Source: Bacillota bacterium
Lineage (GTDB): Bacteria > Bacillota > UBA4882 > UBA8346
Length of the DNA stretch: 64,000 nt
Direction: 5' to 3'
Assembly: GCA_023417475.1 (NCBI GenBank)
Contig: JAEZFP010000067.1
Span: 1-64,000 of the forward strand
Shown in pieces: positions 17,698-25,862 of this stretch (position 1 is the stretch's first letter; the number at the start of each line of letters is the position of its first letter). The notes under the pieces are model-generated. The model was not told the origin of the DNA and did no database searches. It saw nothing but the letters and a program-made list of their open reading frames with translations. The translations under genes were made by a program, and so were the position numbers.

Positions 17698-19671
17698 CTA
17701 GTTCATTGCGCCGTTATGTTGATGAATCACTAACGCTTCATACGCTTCCAGCGGGTTTAGCATGATGGTGAGCAAACCGGCGCGGTAAGTCCATTCCGGC
17801 GCGGCAGCCGTCGTCAACGAACTGACCCCGGCCGGGGCTGCCGCCAGCGGAATTGTTGCCGTTAGGCCGTGAAGTCGCAGATGGTTCCCGACCGTAGTGC
17901 CGTTAAAACCGGATAAGTTAATGAACTGTAATAACAGTTCGTCCGGCCCGCAACGATCATAAAAGAGTTCGACACTGTTTGGGGCATTGGTCTGACAGGC
18001 CCGAGCTTCCGGACAATAATAGTCGATCAGATCCAGCAGCAAATTTTTGTGATCCTCAAAACCGTGCTTGTAATATAACCGGCCGGGATTCCAAGTCAAC
18101 GAAATGGTCTTGCCGCCGTCAGCCACGATCACCCCGGGACAACCGGAGACCCGGTGCCCAAAGCAGCGTTCCGGAGGGCCGAAATTGGCCGGATTGACCA
18201 GCGGCAACAACTTTTGTTCCCAAGTCTCGGTTCGGCCGAACGGACCGTCGATAAAGACCCAGTCCCGTTGGGGGAAACTTTTGAAGATCGTCTTCTGATC
18301 CGTCAATAAGTAGGCCGACCGGGTATTGGTCATGGTCTCAACCTGATTGATCCCCAGATACAACAACTTCTCGCCGGCGCGATCATCGACAAGACCGGTC
18401 ACAATCACCGTCAAACCGGCCGCTTTCATTGCCGCCAGTTGGTTTGCGGAAACGGCATGCAGATCGGGAATGACCACCATCCGGTAACGTTGCAAATGGC
18501 CCATGACGGCTTCGAGATTCGGAACGCAGCCGACATCAAAGGGGATATGGGCTTCCTTTAACACCTTAAAAAGGCCGCGGTACTCAAGATTGTCGTTTAA
18601 AGCCGGCTTTACGAGGAGGACCTTCGCCATCGAGCCAAGTTTGCCGAAACGGTCGCGGTTTTTGGCGTGAAAGTCATACACTTCATGGACGGATTCAAAG
18701 TTCGCGCGATCGGGGTAACCGTCAAAAACCCCGATAATGCAGAAATCCAGTCCCGAACCTGCCGCCATACTCTGATAAAGCCGAATGCGCGTAAGTTCCT
18801 TGGAAACCCCCATGAAACGGTAGAAAATATCGACAGCGTTGATCACGCAGTTGCTAATGATCTTGTCAGCCCAGGTATGCCGGACCGAAGCGACGTTCTC
18901 CGAACCGGAATAGATCCAAAACGGATAGGGACGGTCAATCGCGCTATTTGATTCTTTGCGAATAATGTCGACATCTTTGTGATGATAGGTGCAGACGGCG
19001 ATCTCCGGGTTGACGCTTTTCGCCAGCAAACGAATGTTGCGTAACATTTCACCGACAGTAAACTCTTTGAATTCCGCGTATTTTTGATACGCCGGCTCGT
19101 TTGGACTTTCCGAAGCCGGAAGTTCCATTCCGCCGTATGCAAAGAACCGTTTCCGGCAAGCGTCACAGTGGCATATTCCATAGTAATTATTGCTGTAATC
19201 GCTGGTCTTGTAACCAAACATATTAAAAAAGATCCCGTCCACCGGGTAACGGGAAATTACTTCCCGAATGATCTCCAACGATCGTTGCTGCTGATATTCA
19301 CCGTTGAGGCAAGTATGGACCGTATCGTTATAATGAATGGGCTGGCCGGCCGGGGACCGGTAATACCATTCCGGGTGTAGCTCATATAAACTCTCATGGG
19401 TCTTACTAAAATCGAAACGGGCGATGATCCGGATACCCTCCGCATGGCATTGCCGGACAAGCTCTCCCAAGGTATCCCGTTCATGGATGCAAGGTTTTGT
19501 AAATTCAAGTTCCGATGGGTAAAATGCCGAAATTCCCCCGGCACCAACCATTAAAACATTGCAGGAATACGTTTTGATCGCCGCGATGAGCCGGTCGATA
19601 TCCAGATCGGCGTCGCTATCTCTCAGGTTCGTCTGGATCAACCGCAGGTTGTTCTCAAGCCACCAAGCCAT
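17698..19671 (-). CDS. Putative glycoside hydrolase (GHL6-like barrel), paralogue 1
   Basis: About 657 residues. The N-terminal half looks like a TIM-barrel hydrolase of the hypothetical GH6 (GHL6) type: RLIAAIKTYSCNVLMVGAGG, a HAEGIRIIARFDFSK strand, VDGIFFNMF, and a metal-site-like CHCDACRKRF. The middle resembles a GATase-like/beta-galactosidase trimerisation domain (MVVIPDLHAVSANQLAAMKA), and a short beta domain ends the chain. ATG 19671 is chosen because GGGGAGG precedes it and the paralogue aligns from there. No signal peptide, so it is cytoplasmic. It overlaps no gene and follows its paralogue by 50 nt. The substrate is unknown; the LplABC-like transporter next door suggests an imported pectic oligosaccharide. 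Confidence 0.75.
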   Translation of the reverse strand: MAWWLENNLRLIQTNLRDSDADLDIDRLIAAIKTYSCNVLMVGAGGISAFYPSELEFTKPCIHERDTLGELVRQCHAEGIRIIARFDFSKTHESLYELHPEWYYRSPAGQPIHYNDTVHTCLNGEYQQQRSLEIIREVISRYPVDGIFFNMFGYKTSDYSNNYYGICHCDACRKRFFAYGGMELPASESPNEPAYQKYAEFKEFTVGEMLRNIRLLAKSVNPEIAVCTYHHKDVDIIRKESNSAIDRPYPFWIYSGSENVASVRHTWADKIISNCVINAVDIFYRFMGVSKELTRIRLYQSMAAGSGLDFCIIGVFDGYPDRANFESVHEVYDFHAKNRDRFGKLGSMAKVLLVKPALNDNLEYRGLFKVLKEAHIPFDVGCVPNLEAVMGHLQRYRMVVIPDLHAVSANQLAAMKAAGLTVIVTGLVDDRAGEKLLYLGINQVETMTNTRSAYLLTDQKTIFKSFPQRDWVFIDGPFGRTETWEQKLLPLVNPANFGPPERCFGHRVSGCPGVIVADGGKTISLTWNPGRLYYKHGFEDHKNLLLDLIDYYCPEARACQTNAPNSVELFYDRCGPDELLLQFINLSGFNGTTVGNHLRLHGLTATIPLAAAPAGVSSLTTAAAPEWTYRAGLLTIMLNPLEAYEALVIHQHNGAMN

Positions 19672-19721
19672 CGTTCGCCCTCCCCTTTTGAAGTTTTCGC
19701 TATGATTGTCCTTGACCGTGG

Positions 19722-21740
19722 TTATTGGCGGGTGATTTGCAAGCACTCCCAGACGTCCAGCCGGGGGAGGTTGATCTCCATTATGGCTCCGTCCAGTTTA
19801 TATTGCATTTGCTCCCCGGTGATCAGCCGGGTGACCTCGTATTGCTCAGTTTCATCCACATCCTTGATCCGAATCTTTAGATCATGAAGCGGAATATTAT
19901 CGATCAGCGGCCGGGTCCCGACGCCGTTCACCAGATGAATCAGCCGGGTTTGGCCTTTTTTAAACAGATTTAGGTACAAACCTTGGATTGGCTTCACCGC
20001 CACCTGTGGCGTACCATCGAGCAACAGACCGACCATGTTATACAGCAGATTATAATGATCGGCCAGCCGGAACTGGTCAATCAGCCCACTGAGGGAGAAT
20101 GGCGCGTAAAGAACTTTGCCCTGACCGACAGCATTCAAGATTAACATGGGGATGTCGGTCTCTTCGACGAGCAACGAAGCTCTTTCCGGGGGCGCCCCGA
20201 CACTCTCGATGGGCGCAAACGGCGGCACTTGGGTCAGCAGTACTTTGGCCGAACTGCTCGGCCTGCAGTACCCGACTTTTCCGCGGAGCGCGATCATCGC
20301 GGTGGTTTCAAACCCGGCTCGCAATTGCTTGACATCGGAGTCCGTCGCGGCGTTTCCCGCAAACCGGAGGTAGGTCGCCAACAGCTCCTCGGAACGATAC
20401 GCTCGCCCCGCGACGCCAAGTAACTCACCGAGTCCGGCGCAATCTTGATCGAACCCGGCTCCTTCGACTAACAAACGCCCGCCCTGTTCCACATAGGCAG
20501 TAAAAATCTTGATATTCGCCTGGTTAATAGCGTTTTCGGGCATGATCAGCACGCGATACCTCACCAACGCCTCCAATGACAGCTGTTCGCCCAGGATTAG
20601 ATTGAAAGGAATCTGCCGTTGAATCAATCCATTTGCCAGCCCGGTCGCCGACGGGGATGCATCCCAGAATAAAACCACCTCGGCATCGGCGCGTGCGCCG
20701 TCCATGACGTCGGCCACCCGCTTCACTTTCGCGTTAAAGCGGGAGACCTGATCGATAATGCGTTGATCGGTAATTGTCAGATCAAAGCCGGTCAACGAGT
20801 GCCAGATGTTTCCGCCACTGGCGCAGACCAAACTGAGCCAATACTCATACTCTGCCGGCGGCAATCCGGTATGCCGCCAGTCCATCCCCGGAGAGGAATG
20901 GACAATCCCGTAAGGAATCCGTTGTTCTTCCACCGTCCGGCCCTTTTTAATCTGCAGGATCGGCTTGGTGATCTCCGGCATTTTTAGATGGCCGAGCGAC
21001 AATGCGTCCTGCGGTTCCGCGCAAATCCGGTCGGCAACCTCCATCCGGTAAGCCAGTTTCTCGTCATTGTAATAGTAAAGAATCAGCGGAAGCTCGCTCC
21101 GGATATTTTTAACCGTCTGGTAGAGTTTTTGAATACTATCCCGAACACAAAGATGGGCCCACTCAGGATTAAATTCGCTCGCTTGGCCCGGGAGTTCGAC
21201 GCCGAATACTTCCCGGTACTTTTGTTGGCAGGTCTCGCAGAAGCATGGGATAAAGCTGGGATTGTTGAAAAAGATTCCGTCAATATCATAGTTTGCGAGC
21301 ACTTCTTCGAGGATCGGAATGGCGACCGCCTGATTCCGGTACTCGCCGTTTAAACAAGTCGACATCAACAATGACCAATTACCCGGCCGTTTTTCACCGA
21401 TGATTTGCGGCTCGCCGGTTGCGGTTTTCACGAACCACCAGGGCCGTTGGGCATAGGTTTTATCTTCCGCTTTGCTGAAATCGAACCGCGCGATGAACTG
21501 GATTTGCTGCCGGTGGCACTCGGATATGACCTCTTTAAGCAGGTCCATATCATTGGGGAGATAGGGGTTGACCGTATGAAAAGGCACTTGCGTCGGGTAC
21601 CAGGCGTAGATTCCCCCGACATTATAGACGAGCGCGGTCGCGCCCATATCCAATACGGCTTTCACCAGCTTTTGCGGGTTGATTAACGGCGTATCCAACA
21701 CTTGCAGGTTGGTTTGGATAACTATGTTACCGTGATTCAT
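19722..21740 (-). CDS. Putative glycoside hydrolase (GHL6-like barrel), paralogue 2
   Basis: A 672-residue paralogue of the next gene. It shares the order LVYNVGGIYAWYPTQVPF, QQIQFIARFDFSK, STCLNGEYRNQ, IDGIFFNNPSF, a Cys pair CFCETCQQKY, a middle GATase-like segment (YRVLIMPENAINQANI) and a C-terminal beta domain with HLVNGVGTRP. The IDGIFFN Asp and the invariant CLNGEY loop are candidate active-site elements. ATG 21740 follows AAGGAG. No signal peptide. It heads a two-gene unit behind the shared element at 21794-21874, so both glycosidases are probably co-regulated with the LplABC-like transporter. The enzymatic reaction is not known to me. Confidence 0.75.
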   Translation of the reverse strand: MNHGNIVIQTNLQVLDTPLINPQKLVKAVLDMGATALVYNVGGIYAWYPTQVPFHTVNPYLPNDMDLLKEVISECHRQQIQFIARFDFSKAEDKTYAQRPWWFVKTATGEPQIIGEKRPGNWSLLMSTCLNGEYRNQAVAIPILEEVLANYDIDGIFFNNPSFIPCFCETCQQKYREVFGVELPGQASEFNPEWAHLCVRDSIQKLYQTVKNIRSELPLILYYYNDEKLAYRMEVADRICAEPQDALSLGHLKMPEITKPILQIKKGRTVEEQRIPYGIVHSSPGMDWRHTGLPPAEYEYWLSLVCASGGNIWHSLTGFDLTITDQRIIDQVSRFNAKVKRVADVMDGARADAEVVLFWDASPSATGLANGLIQRQIPFNLILGEQLSLEALVRYRVLIMPENAINQANIKIFTAYVEQGGRLLVEGAGFDQDCAGLGELLGVAGRAYRSEELLATYLRFAGNAATDSDVKQLRAGFETTAMIALRGKVGYCRPSSSAKVLLTQVPPFAPIESVGAPPERASLLVEETDIPMLILNAVGQGKVLYAPFSLSGLIDQFRLADHYNLLYNMVGLLLDGTPQVAVKPIQGLYLNLFKKGQTRLIHLVNGVGTRPLIDNIPLHDLKIRIKDVDETEQYEVTRLITGEQMQYKLDGAIMEINLPRLDVWECLQITRQ

Positions 21741-21793
21741 CGTTCGCTCCTTCGTGTGTTATGAAATTGCCAAGAATGATTGATCGTTACGTC

Positions 21794-21874
21794 TTGGTTA
21801 ATTTCATTTAAATCTTAGCCGCGCGCCGGCCCGATTGCTATACGCATTTTTTGAATCTGATTCGCATTTGGTGA
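21794..21874 (-). promoter_or_regulatory. Shared regulatory element, copy 2 (before glycosidase pair)
   Basis: Counterpart of 17468-17550. It has the same order of features on the minus strand: ATGCG half-site, GATTCAAAAA, a second ATGCG half-site 20 bp on, a GGGCCGGC block, -10-like TAAGAT (21817-21812), then ATTTAAAT and GAAATTAACCAAG. It lies 54 bp upstream of the 21740 start codon. The rest of the gap 21741-22119 holds only the dehydrogenase terminator. Confidence 0.7.
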
Positions 21875-22051
21875 AAGTTGCGCGCTCCATCGCCAATTCC
21901 GGCTGAATATCAATAAATTGTTACAAAAAAAATCAACCCGCCACCGGAAAAACGGTTGCATTTTGCAGCAACCGCTCCCGAGCGAGCTGATTTGATTAAA
22001 CAGTTTCCGGACTTCGACCCCTGCTAAGCCGCTCCGGACCGGACCAACATG

Positions 22052-22105
22052 AAAAGGGAGTATCGCCAAACTACCGCTGCGGTAATTAACGACACTCCCT
22101 TTTTT
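22052..22105 (-). terminator. Terminator after the alcohol dehydrogenase gene
   Basis: AAAAGGGAGT (22052-22061) pairs with ACTCCCTTTT (from 22094), enclosing a second stem TACCGC/GCGGTA. A/T tracts lie on both sides, so it may work in both directions. Confidence 0.75.
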
Positions 22106-22119
22106 AGTCAAACCGGCGA

Positions 22120-23139
22120 TTACGGTTTCAAGATTACCTTGACCGCTTTCTCACTGGGGGTTAACGCCGCTTTAAACGCTTGGTCAATCTCGTGCAACGG
22201 CAAGACATGCGAGATCAGCTTACTGAGATCAATCGCGGCAGTCAAGCCGATGGCGGTCTCAAAATCCCAGCAGTACCCTTGGGAACCTTGGACCGTGATC
22301 TCTTGCGAAATGAACAACGACGCCGGGATTTGAATGGTCGGCTGTTCAAAGATTCCCAACATCGTGGCCAATCCGCCCTTACGCAGCGCGGAGATAGCCT
22401 GGACAAAGGTTTCTTCCCGGCCGACGCACTCGAACGCTTTCGGAATTCCCCGGCCGCCCGTCAGCGTCTTGACCACTTCCAGGACCGACTCGTTCAGCGA
22501 ATTGACGGTCCGGGTCGCGCCCAGCTCCGCCGCAAGTTGCAAACGGGAATCGGCGATATCGGAGATGATGATCGCTTTGGCGCCCGCCGCTTTACAGACC
22601 GCCGCGACCAGGATGCCGATGGGTCCCGCCCCGATAATGACGACTTCGTCACCTAAGGTTATCTTGGCCCGTTTCACCGCGTGAACGGCCACCGCCAACG
22701 GCTCAACCAACGCCCCGGCTTCGTACGATAGATGATCGGGCAATTTGTAAACATACCGTTGATCGACCACGAAATACTCGGCCAAGGCGCCCTGGCCCTT
22801 CCGGTAATGATAACTCAAATGATCACAGTAACCGTAAAGCCCCATTTGACAAGGGGGACATTTCCCGCATGCCACCACCGGCTCCACCGTCACCCGGTCG
22901 CCAACTTTTACCGTCTCCACCTCGGCCCCGACTTCAATCACTTCGCCGGCAAGTTCATGCCCGGCGCTGACCGGTAAAGCGGCCGACGGATGTTTCCCTT
23001 TGTAAATATGGAGGTCGCTGCCGCAAATGCTACTCGCCTTAATCGCGATCACCACTTGCGTCGCTCCGGGATTCGCCACCTCCACCTCGACTAATTCGGC
23101 TAATCCGGCTGATTTGACCATCGCCATCCGGTTTTTCAT
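22120..23139 (-). CDS. Zinc-dependent medium-chain dehydrogenase
   Basis: A 339-residue MDR-family alcohol/polyol dehydrogenase. The catalytic zinc Cys is in SSICGSDLHIYKG with the following GHE (GHELAGEVIEVG). The structural zinc loop has four Cys (CGKCPPCQMGLYGYC). The Rossmann motif is IIGAGPIGILVAAVCKAAGA, with Asp after the second strand (ISDIADSR), which favours NAD over NADP. Relatives include threonine, sorbitol and galactitol-phosphate dehydrogenases; the sequence alone does not fix the substrate. ATG 23139 lies after GAGGTGGG. It is a single gene with its own terminator. Its place next to the glycosidases suggests a sugar or polyol substrate. Confidence 0.85.
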   Translation of the reverse strand: MKNRMAMVKSAGLAELVEVEVANPGATQVVIAIKASSICGSDLHIYKGKHPSAALPVSAGHELAGEVIEVGAEVETVKVGDRVTVEPVVACGKCPPCQMGLYGYCDHLSYHYRKGQGALAEYFVVDQRYVYKLPDHLSYEAGALVEPLAVAVHAVKRAKITLGDEVVIIGAGPIGILVAAVCKAAGAKAIIISDIADSRLQLAAELGATRTVNSLNESVLEVVKTLTGGRGIPKAFECVGREETFVQAISALRKGGLATMLGIFEQPTIQIPASLFISQEITVQGSQGYCWDFETAIGLTAAIDLSKLISHVLPLHEIDQAFKAALTPSEKAVKVILKP

Positions 23140-23318
23140 TGTTATCCCACCTCTGTCGCTAAATTACAATTCAGATACATTTTTCCGATAAAACGCCTGT
23201 TAAATTAGGGTTTTCGACTTTGCTCTCCCCAATCCTGCCAGCGTCAATAAAAAAATTAAACGGTTTTTTGGGAACTCCAGCTGAATCCCTCAATCAAAAA
23301 AAAATTTTAAAAACAGTC

Positions 23319-23367
23319 TTTACAAACGATTTAATTTGTACTAATATCAAATATGTGATTAATACAA
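23319..23367 (+). promoter_or_regulatory. Rubrerythrin promoter with overlapping operator
   Basis: TTTACA (23319-23324), 17 bp, TAATAT (23342-23347). An inverted repeat, TTGTACTAAT (23336-23345) and ATTAATACAA (23358-23367), 9 of 10 bp matching, covers the -10, as expected for a repressor. The PerR-type gene downstream makes PerR the natural candidate, though this does not read as a textbook PerR box. Confidence 0.65.
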
Positions 23368-23384
23368 TTTTGGAGGTTGGAAAA

Positions 23385-23957
23385 ATGAGTTTAAAAGGAA
23401 CCCGTACTGAAAAAAATATCTTAACCGCTTTCGCCGGCGAATCCCAAGCCCGCAATCGTTATACCTACTTCGCCAGCAAAGCCCGGAAGGACGGTTTCGT
23501 CCAAATCGCCGATATCTTTGAGGAAACCGCCAATCAAGAAAAAGAGCATGCCAAACGGCTCTTTAATCTCTTGGAAGGCGGCGAAGTGGAGATCGCCGCC
23601 GCTTTTCCGGCCGGCGTCGTCAGCGATACCGCCGCCAATTTGGGCGCGAGCGCCGCAGGGGAAAATTACGAATGGTCGACAATGTACCCCGATTTTGCCA
23701 AGGTCGCGCGGGAAGAAGGGTTCGAACTGATCGCCAAAGTCTTTGAAGCCATTGCCGTCGCCGAGAAACAGCACGAAAAACGGTATCTGGCTTTAAAAGA
23801 AAATGTCGATTTTGGCAAAGTATTCAAAAAAGCTCAACCCACCGTTTGGCGCTGTCGGAACTGCGGTTACATCCACGAAGGCCCGGAAGCCCCGGGAGGT
23901 TGCCCGGCTTGCGCTCATCCGCAAGCGCACTTTGAAGTGTTGGGTGAAAATTGGTAA
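23385..23957 (+). CDS. rbr: Rubrerythrin
   Basis: A 190-residue peroxide-scavenging diiron protein of anaerobes. Helical diiron ligands are in AFAGESQARNRYTYFA, EETANQEKEHAKRLF and AIAVAEKQHEKRYLAL (ExxH motifs). The C-terminal rubredoxin-like FeS4 domain has CRNCGYIHEG and CPACAH. ATG 23385 follows TGGAGG; the longer open frame upstream is a promoter, not coding. It reduces hydrogen peroxide in the cytoplasm using electrons from NADH oxidoreductases. It lies 82 nt before the perR-like gene, on the same strand, so the two probably form a stress operon. It indicates an anaerobic or oxygen-sensitive host. Confidence 0.95.
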   Translation: MSLKGTRTEKNILTAFAGESQARNRYTYFASKARKDGFVQIADIFEETANQEKEHAKRLFNLLEGGEVEIAAAFPAGVVSDTAANLGASAAGENYEWSTMYPDFAKVAREEGFELIAKVFEAIAVAEKQHEKRYLALKENVDFGKVFKKAQPTVWRCRNCGYIHEGPEAPGGCPACAHPQAHFEVLGENW

Positions 23958-24039
23958 GCGCTGTACACCGCGGCGCACTTAGTGTAAGATAAGGTTTGGA
24001 ATGTAAGACTGTCGTCACGACAAAGAACGGAGCATAACG

Positions 24040-24456
24040 ATGGAACGGCTTACCGAACAAGCAATCAGTAAATTGCTGCTGGATAAGGAGATTAAACCGA
24101 CTTATCAGCGGCTGGAGATCATGGGCTATCTTTTTGAGCACCGCGTTCATCCCACTGCCGAAATGATCTATGCCGAATTGAAAGAACGGATGCCGACGTT
24201 CTCCAAGACCACAGTCTATAATACCCTCAAACTTTTGCAGGAAAAAGGCCTTTTGGCGGCGTTAGCCACTGCCGAAGATCAAATCCGCTACGAAGCCAAC
24301 CTGATTCCCCACGGTCATTTCCAATGCGTTCATTGCGGCCGTTTGTTCGACGTTGATATTCCCGACGCCTTCCCCGGACAACAGAGTTTGGCCGGGCACC
24401 GGATTCTGGAGTACCAAATTACCATCCGCGGCGTTTGTCGCGATTGTTTGGAATAA
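24040..24456 (+). CDS. perR: PerR-type Fur family peroxide-responsive repressor
   Basis: A 138-residue Fur-superfamily regulator. The winged helix contains TFSKTTVYNTLKLLQEKGLL. The structural Zn site is complete (CVHCG and CRDC). His in EHRVHPTAEMIY and Asp in RLFDVDIPDAF match the PerR regulatory-metal residues, so PerR is favoured over Fur or Zur. In PerR, Fe-catalysed oxidation of regulatory His residues releases DNA. ATG 24040 lies after ACGGAG. It follows rubrerythrin and ends in a terminator, fitting a regulator that controls its own operon through the site at 23336-23367. Confidence 0.88.
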   Translation: MERLTEQAISKLLLDKEIKPTYQRLEIMGYLFEHRVHPTAEMIYAELKERMPTFSKTTVYNTLKLLQEKGLLAALATAEDQIRYEANLIPHGHFQCVHCGRLFDVDIPDAFPGQQSLAGHRILEYQITIRGVCRDCLE

Positions 24457-24472
24457 GGTTCGCACCGCCGCG

Positions 24473-24505
24473 ACCTCCGCTATCAAAACGATGGCGGAGG
24501 TTTTT
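24473..24505 (+). terminator. Terminator after perR
   Basis: ACCTCCGC (24473-24480) and GCGGAGGT (24494-24501) form a perfect stem around 13 nt, followed by TTTTA. Confidence 0.85.
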
Positions 24506-24725
24506 ATTTGCGACAAACCGTCCGCCAGCCGGATTTTTTTCGGCCGTTCTTCTTCTGCCAGCTTCTCCGTTTATTATTCGACCGCTTTCGTCAAATTAAC
24601 CGGAAATCAAAGACCGATTTTGGGACCAAAAATAAGTTGCCAAGACGGCTTGGATCGTTGATAAACCGCCGGAAAAACCGACAAAATATAAAAAACTTTC
24701 AATTTATACTATTTCACTGGTTTAA

Positions 24726-24893
24726 TTTAGAATTTTAGCGCCTGGATTTTGAATTCCGGTCGATGGATTATGAATTCCGGTGGTTAAATTTCCAATTCCG
24801 TTGCCCGGATCTATAATTCCGGTTCCGCAATCTTGAATATAAGTTCCCGGATCTTTCATTCCGGTGCCGGAATATAATTTTCAGGTGGCGAAA
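24726..24893. repeat. 21-bp tandem array 1 (degenerate, about 8 units)
   Basis: Units start at 24726, 24747, 24768, 24789, 24810, 24831, 24852 and 24873, each 21 bp, consensus near TCTTGAATTCCGGTGCCGGA. Sequence drift is high but the spacing is exact. The best unit (24858-24873) is a palindrome, ATTCCGG-TG-CCGGAAT. The gap 24509-25199 holds this array and otherwise A/T-rich sequence; I see no credible gene in it. Confidence 0.75.
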
Positions 24894-25199
24894 TCTTCCA
24901 AAACACTTTCCAAAAGAGTCTTTTCGTTCTTTATATGAAAAGAAAGACCTTTTGAATATTCTATCGCTAGGTTTTTTGTGGATATTACGCTTGCTCCGGC
25001 CGACAACCCCACCGCCGGAGATGCCCTTGCCGGACTTCATCCAAAAATGCGGTCCCGGTTGTCGTAACTTCGAAACATATTGGGAGCAACTCCCTAAATA
25101 TACATTGGATATAGACCTCCTTATTTTTCCAAGTTATACTTCACATCATAAATAATTCAAAACGTTAGTTATGGTTCGGGATGGCGAGGAGCTGACATA

Positions 25200-25838
25200 G
25201 TGTCAAACGCATTGCAAGATTACTTAGCAACGCATGGAGTTGAATTCGGCCAAAAAATATTGGCTCATTTGCAAATTAGCGTATTAGCCGTTGCAATTGC
25301 GGTTTTGATCGCCATGCCGTTAGGGATCGCTTGTTCCCGTCGGCAGCGGGTCCAATGGCTGTTCACCGAGTTGTTCAGTTTGTTACGGATCATTCCCAGC
25401 CTGGCAATATTGTTTATTTGTATTCCCTTCCTGGGCACCGGCGTGCTACCGGCGGCAGTCGCCTTAACCATCCTGGCCGTTCCCCCGATTTTAATCAATA
25501 CCATTTTAAGCTTTCAAACCATTCCGGAGGCAATTTTGGAGACCGCCACCGGCATGGGTATGGGGAAGCTGGAACGCTTCTTGACAGTGGAATTTCCGCT
25601 TGCGGTGCCACTGATTTTAACCGGAATTCGCACCGCGACGATCGAGGTGATCGCCAGCGCCACCCTGGCGGCCTACATCGGCGGCGGTGGCCTGGGAGAA
25701 GTGATCTTTACCGGTCTGGGGCTCTACCGGATGGATTTGCTGATCATTGGCGGAGCGGCGGTCGCGCTCCTCTCGTTGCTGGCCGATTTGGCTTTTTACC
25801 TGATTCACCAATGCGTTACGCGTTATCAACGCGTCTAA
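25200..25838 (+). CDS. Osmolyte ABC transporter permease, OpuCB-like
   Basis: A 212-residue permease of the OpuC/ProW (glycine betaine/carnitine/choline) type. About six hydrophobic segments, the first near LQISVLAVAIAVLIAMPLGI, and the characteristic loop ETATGMGMGKLERFLTVEFP followed by GIRTATIEVIASATLAAYIGGGGLGE. It starts at GTG 25200 after GAGGAG. It is the first of four genes (permease, binding protein, ATPase, permease), the same components as opuCABCD but in a different order. The substrate class is clear; the exact compatible solute is not. Confidence 0.9.
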   Translation: MSNALQDYLATHGVEFGQKILAHLQISVLAVAIAVLIAMPLGIACSRRQRVQWLFTELFSLLRIIPSLAILFICIPFLGTGVLPAAVALTILAVPPILINTILSFQTIPEAILETATGMGMGKLERFLTVEFPLAVPLILTGIRTATIEVIASATLAAYIGGGGLGEVIFTGLGLYRMDLLIIGGAAVALLSLLADLAFYLIHQCVTRYQRV

Positions 25839-25862
25839 ATAAAATCAATTGTAGGAGGAGTT

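Noticed and set aside
24768..25040. Minus-strand 90-codon ORF over array 1
   Set aside because: Its sequence is Arg/Asn-rich translation of the degenerate array with no homology cue and no ribosome site.
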